In this document: piece by piece, positions 1-5,769 of the stretch
How the letters are laid out: each line of letters begins with the position of its first letter
How positions within the stretch are numbered: the first letter of the stretch is position 1
Notes under the pieces: generated by a model
Databases searched by the model: none
Told to the model about the DNA's origin: nothing
The model's input: the letters and a program-made list of their open reading frames with translations, nothing else
DNA from: Cytophagales bacterium
GTDB lineage: Bacteria > Bacteroidota > Bacteroidia > Cytophagales > Cyclobacteriaceae
Assembly (NCBI GenBank): GCA_003500135.1
Contig: DNTA01000168.1
Coordinates: forward strand, 1-5,769
Length of the DNA stretch: 5,769 nt
Reading direction: 5' to 3'
Program-made: the position numbers and the translations under genes

Positions 1-15
1 CTTTTTAAGCTTGTT

Positions 16-157
16 GCTAACGGCCCTGTGTATGGCACGTGGGGCTTACAGAGTTTAAATCTGTAGGCCGAACAAAGGTAATTGAATACTAAATACTTGT
101 TTTACAACCGTTTCAGCCCCATGTGCTATACACTTTGTTGTGTTTTAGTAGGGCGCA
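16..157 (+). repeat. Palindromic repeat, copy A (attC-like fold)
   Basis: The unit starts with GCTAAC (16-21) and ends with TAGGGCGCA (149-157). A 19-bp stem is formed by 28-46 (GTGTATGGCACGTGGGGCT) and 115-133 (AGCCCCATGTGCTATACAC), with only two G-U type pairs. An outer stem pairs 15-21 with 142-150 with a two-base bulge, separated from the main stem by an unpaired spacer. Inside the loop is a 6-bp hairpin (TACAGA 47-52 / TCTGTA 60-65). Copy B (3921-4062, opposite strand) has the same length and ends, and also shares TGTAGGCCG (62-70, one mismatch). Similarity may continue to about 182. Two short boxes, a spacer and a long variable stem recall integron attC sites, but the GTTRRRY core is not matched. 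No protein is evident here. A plus-strand gene could end at the left edge, but too little is present to call one. Confidence 0.75.
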
Positions 158-178
158 CGTTCTGTAAGAGAGTAACCT

Positions 179-242
179 TTTCGAAAGAGAACTAAATTGT
201 TGAAGCCTGGTCCGCTTCTATTTCTCTTTCGAAATAGACCAG
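179..242 (-). other. Overlapping alternative hairpins at the end of the 59-aa gene
   Basis: A perfect 13-bp inverted repeat joins TTTCGAAAGAGAA (179-191), directly after the stop codon, to TTCTCTTTCGAAA (222-234) inside the gene. Within it GAAGC (202-206) pairs with GCTTC (214-218). A competing fold uses 231-242 (GAAATAGACCAG) against 207-212 (CTGGTC) plus 218-224 (CTATTTC), with a five-base bulge. The two folds share bases and cannot form together. The position suggests transcript end formation or 3' end stability for the run of genes upstream. There is no clear U-tract, so a standard intrinsic terminator is not supported. Confidence 0.5.
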
Positions 243-371
243 TTCTTTTCGGGTAGGGTCATTTTGAACTTTGCAGTAGTATATCCGATCAACGTATCGT
301 CTGATCACAAGTTTTAATGCAGGATTAACTTTTGCATGAACTACTTGTCCTTCCTTATACTTATTTTCCAT
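192..371 (-). CDS. Small conserved hypothetical protein, 59 aa
   Basis: A complete 59-residue frame runs from ATG (369-371) to TAG (192-194). The product starts MENKYKEGQVVHAKVNPALK and has a central stretch reading VIRRYVDRIYYCKVQNDP, followed by KELVYFEREI. It is basic and probably folds as a small beta-rich protein: the pattern 'EGQVVHAKVNP...KLVIRRYVDRIYYCKV...ELVYFE' looks like consecutive strands. It resembles small uncharacterised proteins common in Bacteroidota, but I cannot assign a function. It has no signal peptide or membrane segment, and one cysteine (residue 33). It lies 43 bases after the universal stress protein gene on the same strand and is likely its co-transcribed last gene. 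Codon use and the regular polar/hydrophobic pattern support a real gene despite its size. Confidence 0.8.
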   Translation of the reverse strand: MENKYKEGQVVHAKVNPALKLVIRRYVDRIYYCKVQNDPTRKELVYFEREIEADQASTI

Positions 372-414
372 ATCGATATTGAATTGTAACGACTTGAGGT
401 AAAACCATTACGGG

Positions 415-1308
415 TTAATCTACGCCCTTGTAACGTCTATACTCCTTCTCATAAAAAATCTCAGTAGGAGTGAGTACAGGTTGTTGGGTTCTCATGCTTA
501 GGATTGCTTTAACAGAGTTTCTCATTAGTTTATCCGTTATACTTCTTTTAAACATATGTGCCAATCTCCAAAGTCCGTCTGGTGTTATAGCTATTAAATC
601 TGCATGAATTGATCTGGTAAAATTTATTATACCATCTTCTATTGTTATGTCATTATAAATATTTGAAGTACAATTTTTTAAATCGAACTCACTAATAAAT
701 TCCTTCATCAATTTCAAGCTGTCATGGGTTCTTTGGAACCGGCTGGGGGTATTGACTTTTAATAGGTGCAAATTAGAGTCGAAGAGGTCTATTACTTTCT
801 TCATTTTTGGAAATACTTTATAGATTTCGCCATAGAACTCAGAAGCTAAAACCATACTTTCTATACTAAATTCATCGAATTTCTCCTGAATAATTAGCAC
901 TGGCATCTTTGCCTGACTCATAACCCTTTCTGTATTCGACCCGATGAATGAACCCTCAGACCTTGAACTTCCGTAGGCCCCAATCACAATCAGATCAACT
1001 TGGTGTTGGTCTGCATGTTTTAGAATAGTCTTAAACACATCATTGTGCAATTCGTGAAATACCTCTGCATTTTCTATCTTATGTGTGCTTACAATGGCGT
1101 TCAATTTACTTTGAATGTTCATGACAACTGTTTTACCACCTGGCATATTATGATAATTTTCATAAGATTCATCGTCTAAATTTAACGGTCGGTCGATTAC
1201 ATGCAAAAGAATCAGTTGAGCTCCAGTTTGTTTAGCAATTGAAGCGGCTGAGCTAACTGCATATTCGGCGTATTCTGAAAAGTCTGTGGCTACTAATATT
1301 TTTTTCAT
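415..1308 (-). CDS. Tandem universal stress protein (UspA family), 297 aa
   Basis: This is a cytoplasmic protein with two Usp alpha/beta domains. The first domain (about residues 1-143) begins MKKILVATDFSE, with the conserved Asp of the first strand. It carries the complete ATP-binding motif G-2X-G-9X-G-S: G110, G113, G123 and S124. The second domain (about 150-280) keeps the fold pattern ('ADLIAITPDGLWRLAHMFKR') but lacks the glycine motif, so it probably does not bind ATP. Two-domain Usp proteins of about 270-300 aa are typical of Bacteroidota, where they are linked to stress and starvation survival. The exact client is unknown. The ATG start (1306-1308) opens directly on the canonical first strand. 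The gene follows the cupin gene by 20 bases and precedes the 59-aa gene by 43 bases, so an operon is likely. Confidence 0.93.
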   Translation of the reverse strand: MKKILVATDFSEYAEYAVSSAASIAKQTGAQLILLHVIDRPLNLDDESYENYHNMPGGKTVVMNIQSKLNAIVSTHKIENAEVFHELHNDVFKTILKHADQHQVDLIVIGAYGSSRSEGSFIGSNTERVMSQAKMPVLIIQEKFDEFSIESMVLASEFYGEIYKVFPKMKKVIDLFDSNLHLLKVNTPSRFQRTHDSLKLMKEFISEFDLKNCTSNIYNDITIEDGIINFTRSIHADLIAITPDGLWRLAHMFKRSITDKLMRNSVKAILSMRTQQPVLTPTEIFYEKEYRRYKGVD

Positions 1309-1328
1309 GTGTCTATTTTGATGATGGT

Positions 1329-1682
1329 CTATAAAATAACTTCTTCATACCCGCTTTTGATCACGGTCGAAATCATCTTAAACCGTTCGTTGGCTTTAAT
1401 CATATTTTTTCTGTGCGCAGGAATAATAATGGACTGCCCGGTAGTAAGGTGATGTGATTTAGAATCAATAATAACCTCAGCCTTTCCCTCTATCACCTGG
1501 ATAAAAGTGTCAAAGGGAGAGGTTTTTTCAGCAAACGCTTCGCCTGAATCAAAAGAAACGGCACTGACATTCCCTGTTGTTTTTTTCAGGATGGTTTTTA
1601 TAACTACTGAATTGGAGACGTACTCTATGATCTCAACGATTATAAAGACTTTGGATTTTTCAAACTCCTGGTCATTTTTCAT
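1329..1682 (-). CDS. Small cupin-fold protein lacking metal ligands, 117 aa
   Basis: This is a single-domain cupin. Residues 47-66 (GEAFAEKTSPFDTFIQVIEG) occupy the place of cupin motif 1, and residues 82-103 (starting GQSIIIPAH) that of motif 2. The usual HxH and Glu ligands of motif 1 are replaced by SPFDT, and the motif 2 histidine is displaced (H90, where the family normally has the ligand a few residues later). The protein therefore probably binds no metal and may act as a sensor or binding protein rather than an enzyme. This is inferred from the motifs. Similar ligand-free small cupins are familiar in Bacteroidota. The N-terminal 20-30 residues are an extra strand-rich segment. The gene sits 4 bases after the 70-aa gene and 20 bases before the Usp gene, implying translational coupling within an operon. 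Confidence 0.85.
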   Translation of the reverse strand: MKNDQEFEKSKVFIIVEIIEYVSNSVVIKTILKKTTGNVSAVSFDSGEAFAEKTSPFDTFIQVIEGKAEVIIDSKSHHLTTGQSIIIPAHRKNMIKANERFKMISTVIKSGYEEVIL

Positions 1683-1686
1683 ATTT

Positions 1687-1899
1687 CTATTTTTTAACTT
1701 TATAATTTTTCAGTTGTGATCGAATGGTATTGAGGTATTCTTCTAAACTGTTCGAGCCAATCCTTTCACGATAGGCTGAAGTAAAGAAGGGTGTTTCATC
1801 CAAATGTTGATATAGTTCAGGGAATTTGTCTCTTATTACCATTGTAACGGCAAGGATCTCATCCGTCAATTCTTTTATTTCTTTTTGGATAGTTGCCAT
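1687..1899 (-). CDS. Small hypothetical helical protein, 70 aa
   Basis: The start is taken as ATG at 1897-1899 (MATIQKEIKELTDEIL). An in-frame TTG three codons upstream (1906-1908) is possible but less likely. The protein is highly charged and mostly helical: an amphipathic N-terminal helix (about 3-30) leads into 'RDKFPELYQHLDETP' and then a C-terminal helix with SLEEYLNTIRSQLKNY. I see no signal peptide, membrane segment or catalytic motif. It resembles short uncharacterised Bacteroidota proteins with an 'IRDKFPELYxxLDE' pattern that lie near stress genes, and no function is known to me. The 4-base gap to the cupin gene argues that the two are translated together and may act together. The gap to the SPFH gene upstream is 73 bases. 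Confidence 0.75.
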   Translation of the reverse strand: MATIQKEIKELTDEILAVTMVIRDKFPELYQHLDETPFFTSAYRERIGSNSLEEYLNTIRSQLKNYKVKK

Positions 1900-1972
1900 T
1901 GTATACAATCATTATTTGAAATGTGCTCTATGTTTCTTACGAATCCGAATTACAGACCATGCTTCACAGCTG

Positions 1973-2866
1973 TTACAAATTATTTTCGCCAATTGCAGAA
2001 CTATTTTGCTTCTTCTTCAATGGAATAATACCTGCCATTTCACTCATTACATTCACCAGGTCGGAACCACTAGGTACAATAATTTTGGCATTGTTTTCCA
2101 GTGCGGTTTCCATGGCTTTTAATTTCCTGAGCAGTTGTGCATTTCCGATAAAGTATTTGTCAGCAGCTTCGTTTACCAGTTTTATGGATTCTGCTTCACC
2201 TTCGGCATGCAATATCTTAGCACGCTTGTAGCCTTCCGCTTCCTTGATTTTGGCTCGTTTAATGCCATCGGCAACGGTTTCGGCTGCTGTGGCTGAGTCA
2301 ATGGCGGCAATTTTTTCATTTTCAGCCTTTACTACCTTGTTCATGGTTTCCTGTACATCCGAAGGGGGATCAATTTGCTTCAATTCTGTGCGAATGATTT
2401 CAATTCCCCAGTCTTTCGTTTCCTTATGAAGCGTTTCGTGCAGCTCCATGTTGATCTTACCCCTTTCACTGTTGGCTGACTTCAGGGTAAGCGTTCCAAT
2501 GATGTTACGCAATGTAGTGCGGGCAAGATTTACGATCTGATACTGATAGTTATTTACATCGTAGGTGGATCCCTTTACACTATTTTCATCAGACTTTACC
2601 CGGAAGTAAACCTGGGCATCTACACTGGCGTTCAGGTTGTCGTTGGTAATAATTTCCTGGGGTTCGGCATCTACCATTTGTTCAGTAATGTTTACTAGGA
2701 ACAACCGATCAACAGCCGGTATAATCCAGTGGAAACCCGGCTCTGCAAGTTTTCTGTATTTTCCAAGGCGCTCAATAAGTCCCTTGTGTGTCGGCCTTAC
2801 TATTCTGATACCTGCTAGTAGGATAAATACAACAGGTATGATGATATAGAGATAATTATATTCCAT
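1973..2866 (-). CDS. SPFH/Band 7 (stomatin/prohibitin-like) membrane protein, 297 aa
   Basis: This is a membrane-anchored scaffold protein of the stomatin/QmcA/paraslipin group. An N-terminal hydrophobic segment (about residues 4-20, YLYIIIPVVFILLAGI) anchors it. The SPFH domain follows, starting 'RIVRPTHKGLIERLGKYRK' with the hallmark 'PGFHWIIPAVDR' near residue 45. A long Ala/Glu/Lys-rich coiled-coil region (about 175-245) contains 'KRAKIKEAEGYKRAKILHAEGEAESIKL', and the C-terminal part includes 'NAKIIVPSGSDLVNVMSEM'. The length is normal for the family. These proteins oligomerise into membrane rings or microdomains and often control proteases or membrane order. The frequent NfeD-type partner is not visible nearby. 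It appears to be the first gene of a five-gene run with the small proteins, cupin and Usp, which suggests an envelope-stress role; that link is inferred. Confidence 0.94.
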   Translation of the reverse strand: MEYNYLYIIIPVVFILLAGIRIVRPTHKGLIERLGKYRKLAEPGFHWIIPAVDRLFLVNITEQMVDAEPQEIITNDNLNASVDAQVYFRVKSDENSVKGSTYDVNNYQYQIVNLARTTLRNIIGTLTLKSANSERGKINMELHETLHKETKDWGIEIIRTELKQIDPPSDVQETMNKVVKAENEKIAAIDSATAAETVADGIKRAKIKEAEGYKRAKILHAEGEAESIKLVNEAADKYFIGNAQLLRKLKAMETALENNAKIIVPSGSDLVNVMSEMAGIIPLKKKQNSSAIGENNL

Positions 2867-2910
2867 GATTTTACTATTTTTTTGTTATAAAAATGGACAA
2901 ACTCATTTTA

Positions 2911-2945
2911 GAGCTTGCCCATAAGAAAATCAGCTTTACAAGCTC
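2911..2945 (-). terminator. Possible weak hairpin after the CsbD gene
   Basis: GAGCTTG (2911-2917) and CAAGCTC (2939-2945) form a perfect 7-bp stem with a 21-base loop, starting 3 bases after the CsbD stop codon. A run of U would follow only about 18 bases later in the minus-strand transcript, so a classic Rho-independent terminator is doubtful. It could end the CsbD transcript or lie in the leader of the SPFH gene that begins 44 bases further on. Confidence 0.3.
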
Positions 2946-2948
2946 AGG

Positions 2949-3173
2949 TTAAACCGTTTTGGGCTGACCTTTCTTGATGATGTTGATCACTTCTTCCCGC
3001 TTTTTGTTCAAACGAGTTTCAACTCTTTTAAGCAAATCGTTTTCTTTACCCGGTTCGAATTTCAGATCTTCATCTGTAAGTTGCGAAAACTTACCTTTTA
3101 ATTCTTTTGACTGAGTTGCCCAGTTACCGGTAATTTTGAAAGACTCAGCTGCCTTGTTGTTGGAATTTTCCAT
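2949..3173 (-). CDS. CsbD-like stress protein, 74 aa
   Basis: This is a small, charged, soluble protein of the CsbD/YjbJ type. The middle carries the Bacteroidota form of the family pattern: 'FKITGNWATQSKELKGKFSQLTDEDLKFEPGKENDLLKRVETRLNKKREEVINII' (family signature from about residue 12 to 67, in pieces). The first dozen residues are a polar, Asn/Ser-rich tail. Family members are general-stress proteins, sigma-B-controlled in Bacillus and stress-induced in enterobacteria, but their biochemical role is unknown. The ATG start (3171-3173) gives the usual length. The gene stands between the AraC-type regulator and the SPFH gene, all on one strand, and a strong palindrome lies just 4 bases before its start codon, suggesting its own control. 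Confidence 0.88.
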   Translation of the reverse strand: MENSNNKAAESFKITGNWATQSKELKGKFSQLTDEDLKFEPGKENDLLKRVETRLNKKREEVINIIKKGQPKTV

Positions 3174-3177
3174 CTTC

Positions 3178-3217
3178 TTGTGGTTTATGTTGTGAATTAA
3201 TTTTCACAACACCACAA
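3178..3217. promoter_or_regulatory. Palindrome immediately upstream of the CsbD gene
   Basis: TGTTGTGAA (3188-3196) and TTCACAACA (3203-3211) form a perfect 9-bp dyad around TTAATT. The symmetry continues with TTGTGG (3178-3183) and CCACAA (3212-3217) after a four-base bulge (TTTA), giving 15 paired bases. It ends 4 bases before the start codon. It may be a repressor operator or a 5' leader hairpin that hides the ribosome entry region. A partial Bacteroidota -7 box (CATCTTTG on the minus strand, about 3215-3222, against TAnnTTTG) abuts it, but no properly spaced -33 TTG is seen. Confidence 0.5.
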
Positions 3218-3274
3218 AGATGGTACTACTATTCGTCTCCTTCATTACACAGTAGAGGCAAAAGGTTACATAAT

Positions 3275-3835
3275 TCACACATTCTCAAGGTTTCCTCTAC
3301 GCTTATCGGCTATTCCTTTGTAGAAAGTAGGAGTGAGACCGGTGATCTTTTTGAACTGGTTGGATAAATGTGCCACACTGCTGTAATGCAGGCGATAAGA
3401 TATTTCGGTTAACGTCAGCTCGTCATATAATAACAGTTCTTTTACCCTTTCGATCTTGTTAAGGATAATAAATTGCTGAATGGTAATGCCTTTTACTTCT
3501 GAGAACACATTGGCCAGATAGGTATAATCATAGCCCATTTTTTCACTGATAAAGTCTGAATAATTCACTTTAGGTAACTCATCGTTGTAATGAATCATTT
3601 CAACGATCACGCTCTTTATACCTTCTACCAGAATAGCCCGCTTGTCGTCTAACAATTCAAGACCCGATTTCTGTAAATTTACTTTCAGTTGATCATGCTG
3701 TTCGGCTGTAATATCCTCTAATATTTCAATTACTCCCAAATCAACCACCACATACCAAATACCCAATTTTTTCAGATCTTCCTTCACCATCATTTTGCAG
3801 CGCTGGCTTACCATGTATTTCACGTAGAGCTTCAT
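3275..3835 (-). CDS. Short AraC-family transcriptional regulator, 186 aa
   Basis: The C-terminal half is an AraC/XylS DNA-binding domain with two helix-turn-helix units: about residues 92-113 (YSDFISEKMGYDYTYLANVF) and 140-162 (LTLTEISYRLHYSSVAHLSN). It closes with the family end signature FKKITGLTPTFYK. The N-terminal 60-70 residues (MKLYVKYMVSQRCKMMVKED, then 'LGIWYVVVDLGVIEILEDITAEQ') are not the usual cupin sensor. They form a short alpha/beta domain seen in a common Bacteroidota group of small AraC proteins, with one Cys at residue 13. The ligand is unknown. The gene stands upstream of the CsbD and SPFH genes on the same strand, 101 bases before CsbD, and could regulate them; that is inference. 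The 5' flank (3836-3920) separates it from the repeat copy B. Confidence 0.9.
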   Translation of the reverse strand: MKLYVKYMVSQRCKMMVKEDLKKLGIWYVVVDLGVIEILEDITAEQHDQLKVNLQKSGLELLDDKRAILVEGIKSVIVEMIHYNDELPKVNYSDFISEKMGYDYTYLANVFSEVKGITIQQFIILNKIERVKELLLYDELTLTEISYRLHYSSVAHLSNQFKKITGLTPTFYKGIADKRRGNLENV

Positions 3836-3920
3836 TTGTATTTAATTTGGTACTTCTTTTTGGTGATCATATTATTGATGGTTCTCCTGATAAGTATGAA
3901 ACGGTACTCTCTCTTTTTTT
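3836..3920 (-). promoter_or_regulatory. Presumed promoter region of the AraC-type gene
   Basis: These 85 bases lie between repeat copy B and the regulator's start codon and must hold its promoter unless it is read through from 4048-5499. I see no full Bacteroidota -33/-7 pair (TTG / TAnnTTTG). The part next to the repeat (3898-3913) matches the flank of copy A (167-182) in 14 or so positions, so the repeat unit may extend into this region. Confidence 0.3.
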
Positions 3921-4062
3921 TGCGCCCTATTAAACACAACGGTAAGTATAAGAATAGTAGCCGATTGCGTAGTACTTTCCTGTCAAGTTACATGAAAGCT
4001 GATACGGGCTACAACGCCTAAATTTACTACTATTCCGGCTATTATTTTTATACAATGTTAGC
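3921..4062 (-). repeat. Palindromic repeat, copy B (attC-like fold)
   Basis: Read on the minus strand, this unit starts GCTAAC (4057-4062) and ends TAGGGCGCA (3921-3929). It is exactly 142 bp, like copy A. Its last 20 bases (3921-3940) match 137-157 of copy A with one substitution and one single-base gap. An internal CGGGCTACA (4005-4013) matches copy A's block with one mismatch. The main stem pairs 3946-3963 (GTATAAGAATAGTAGCCG) with 4036-4053 (CGGCTATTATTTTTATAC): 18 pairs, two of them G-U type. This stem is unrelated in sequence to copy A's stem, so pairing rather than sequence is conserved. The start of the unit overlaps the last codons and the stop of the DUF262 gene, as in an integron cassette whose reading frame ends within its attC site. 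Confidence 0.75.
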
Positions 4063-5499
4063 TGTTGTTTTTATCAATATTTCCTTAAATTTTTCTTGGA
4101 TTAGGATTTTTCTTTCTTCTATAAACTCATCGAACTTATCTAAATCCCACAAATCTTTATTTTTAGGAATTAAATGTTTTTCCAGATAATCATCGGATTT
4201 TCCATTAAACCAATCTTTTGGTAAAGTATCCGATTTTCCACCAGCACCATTTTCTGAGGCAGTTAATAACATAAGGTTTGCAAATTGGTCTCTATCCCAC
4301 CATTTGTAATGTAAAATATCAAACCTTCCTGTATTCGGATTTTCATCTTTAATTTTCTTTAATACACTTTGCGGAAAAATGTGGTCTATTTGCGGTTCAT
4401 TATTTGTAAATGCTGGTTGGTAATTAAAACCATACCAATAATTGAATAATAAGTGAATTTCTTTTGATGTATAATGAATATTTAATAATGTGTCATTTGA
4501 TATTTCAAGGTTTCGTCCATCTGCTCTAATTATTCCAAATATTTCGTTTATATCAAACTTTTTATTCTCAGATATTTTTCGAGTGCACTTATCAATTAAA
4601 CCATCTGGACTACCACTAAAAGCTCCGGACAATAAAGTTCTAAGTAGATAGGTGTCTAAATGCTTTACATTTTTCCATTCATTTGGAAAGTGGTATCTAA
4701 AATAGATTACAGGTATTAATGTCAGATAAGAGGGTAAGGTTTTGTCAGTTTTTAAAAATGTTTTTCCATAAATGTAATCCTTTACATCTTTGATAGCAGA
4801 TGAAATATTAGCCCAATTGTCAATTATATTTTTTCGCGTAGAAGTATCTCTGAACTTTTGCACATTATATGCAGCACCTTTTCCAAAAATTGACAGACAA
4901 GTTTTAAGAATGAAATCTCGATTAAACTTATATCCAGTTTTATTTATTTTTTCAAGCAAATCTTCCATTTCTTCGTCAGCTTCTTCCCAACTTGAAGTTA
5001 GAAGTGAAAACAGCAGGTCTGATTTTCCCAATTGAGTCCCACCTGCATTTGCTCTTATAAAGATTTCAACAATGTCATCTTCACCATAAGCCGTTGGTCT
5101 ATCAATGCTGTCAACAAGCTGATATAGAATATTTTCTTGTGTAATAAATGTCTCTCGAATTGCATCAATATTATCATCAATTCTGTCTTTTTTGTCATTT
5201 TGCAAACTTGTAAATCTGCTATAAATATCTTCTTTAATTTCCCGTATCTTTTTGTCGCTGAATACTATGTCTTTAAGCTTTATCCAATGTGGTTCAAGAT
5301 TGTTTCCATCTAAAAATTCAAATCTGTACCTCATATCTTCGGGTGCAACTAAATCACCGCTAAAAATATCAAAATATAATTCTTTCTTATCATAACTTCC
5401 TTTTAAGCCAATGAATAATGACTGCAATCTTTGTTGACCGTCCAAAACCAACATCTTTTGTGTATTGTCAACAGGAATATAATAATCTGTTAATTTCAT
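4048..5499 (-). pseudogene. DUF262 + DUF1524 (GmrSD/SspE-like) nuclease, N-terminally truncated
   Basis: The frame encodes 483 aa. The DUF262 (ParB/Srx-like NTPase) motif DGQQR is at residues 20-24, followed by the second conserved block 'EIFIRANAGGTQLGKSDLL' (145-163). The C-terminal DUF1524 His-Me finger nuclease has DHIFP at 372-376, 'NLMLLTASEN' at 408-417 and 'GKSDTLP' at 421-427. Family members are GmrSD-type type IV restriction enzymes and the SspE-type phage-defence nuclease, which act on modified or invading DNA. Normally 70-90 residues precede DGQQR, including an IPxFQRxxxW-type motif. Here only 19 do, an in-frame TAG lies at 5524-5526, and the sequence further upstream is an unrelated frame. 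The gene is visibly richer in A/T than its neighbours, suggesting transfer. Its last residues (TTANIV) are encoded by repeat copy B. It may be a decayed gene, although the rest of the frame is intact. Confidence 0.82.
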
Positions 5500-5564
5500 T
5501 GACTTTTTATTACTGTCATCCGACTAAAATTAAAATTAGATAAAAAAGGGCTTATACTTAAAGA

Positions 5565-5769
5565 TTAAGGTGATTTTCCGGGATTATGCAAAACACCCCC
5601 CTTATTGATAGGAAATAGATCCAGTTGCACTATTTTAAGATCACGTTCGATGCCAGTCAACCGCCCTGACTTCACTATTTTGATCAATGAGATATATGAG
5701 CCCATATTGATTGCTGCCAGATTTACTATCGTAACAAATAGTTCTGATTCTTTACACTGTCTGTGAATG
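5565..5769 (-). CDS. C-terminal end of an unrecognised protein (partial)
   Basis: An open frame enters from the right edge and ends with TAA at 5565-5567, giving 67 residues. It contains 'LFVTIVNLAAINMGSYISLI', then 'KIVKSGRLTGIERDLK' and ends 'VLHNPGKSP'. The amphipathic helical pattern and varied codons make it plausible as the tail of a real gene, possibly starting beyond the window. An internal ATG would give only 46 residues. I recognise no family, and it does not look like the missing N-terminus of the DUF262 gene: it has no QR motif and lies in a different frame. The 65 bases between this stop and the nuclease start are A/T-rich and show no clear promoter. Confidence 0.45.
   Translation of the reverse strand, partial: IHRQCKESELFVTIVNLAAINMGSYISLIKIVKSGRLTGIERDLKIVQLDLFPINKGGVLHNPGKSP

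Noticed and set aside
16..157. True integron attC site with an integron nearby
   Set aside because: The fold is similar, but the GTTRRRY/RYYYAAC core boxes are not matched exactly and no integrase or attI is present in the window. Kept only as attC-like.
1507..2849. Several plus-strand open frames opposite the cupin, 70-aa and SPFH genes
   Set aside because: They are antisense to well-supported genes, resemble no known family and have irregular composition.
2911..2945. Confident Rho-independent terminator after the CsbD gene
   Set aside because: The stem is only 7 bp with a 21-base loop and no adjacent U-run, so it is listed only as a weak possibility.
3836..4021. Plus-strand 61-codon frame with a hydrophobic start and basic tail
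   Set aside because: It needs a TTG start abutting the regulator's ATG, overlaps the non-coding repeat copy B for most of its length, and has no visible promoter.
16..4062. Composite transposon or invertible segment bounded by the two inverted repeats
   Set aside because: No transposase or recombinase lies between them, the copies share only short identical blocks, and no target-site duplications are evident.
5500..5565. Missing N-terminus of the DUF262 protein recovered through a simple frameshift
   Set aside because: Upstream frames contain no QRxxxW-type motif or other DUF262-like sequence, so one inserted or deleted base would not restore it.

Overview
The window looks like part of a Bacteroidota chromosome, probably from the Chitinophagales, Sphingobacteriales or Cytophagales side of the phylum. 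This rests on protein-family resemblance: a tandem universal stress protein, a Bacteroidota-type CsbD protein, a short AraC-type regulator and several small conserved proteins. Start codons lack clear Shine-Dalgarno sequences, which is also usual for the phylum. No rRNA, tRNA, CRISPR array or transposase is visible. Every convincing gene lies on the minus strand, so the text below reads from high to low coordinates.

Right part (about 5769 to 4048). The edge carries the last 67 codons of an unrecognised open frame (5565-5769). Next is an A/T-rich gene (4048-5499) for a DUF262 + DUF1524 (GmrSD/SspE-like) nuclease. It begins only 19 residues before the DGQQR motif, so the first part of the DUF262 domain is missing and the gene is probably a 5'-truncated defence gene. 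Its last codons run into a 142-bp palindromic repeat (copy B, 3921-4062).

Middle and left part (3835 to 192). This is a stress-related cluster: an AraC-family regulator (3275-3835), a CsbD-like protein (2949-3173) preceded by a strong palindrome, then a close-packed run of an SPFH/stomatin membrane protein (1973-2866), a 70-aa protein (1687-1899), a cupin without its usual metal ligands (1329-1682), a tandem UspA protein (415-1308) and a 59-aa protein (192-371). Spacings in the last five are 73, 4, 20 and 43 bases, consistent with one operon. The likely theme is envelope and general stress response, with the AraC regulator a candidate local controller; that link is inference.

Left edge (1-191). 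A second copy of the palindromic repeat (copy A, 16-157) lies here in the opposite orientation. Both copies measure exactly 142 bp between the same end motifs and share short conserved blocks. Their long arms differ in sequence, but each arm pairs with its own partner. This resembles the way integron attC sites are conserved, although the integron core consensus is not met. The repeat family, and its fusion to the 3' end of the truncated DUF262 gene, is the most interesting signal in the window.
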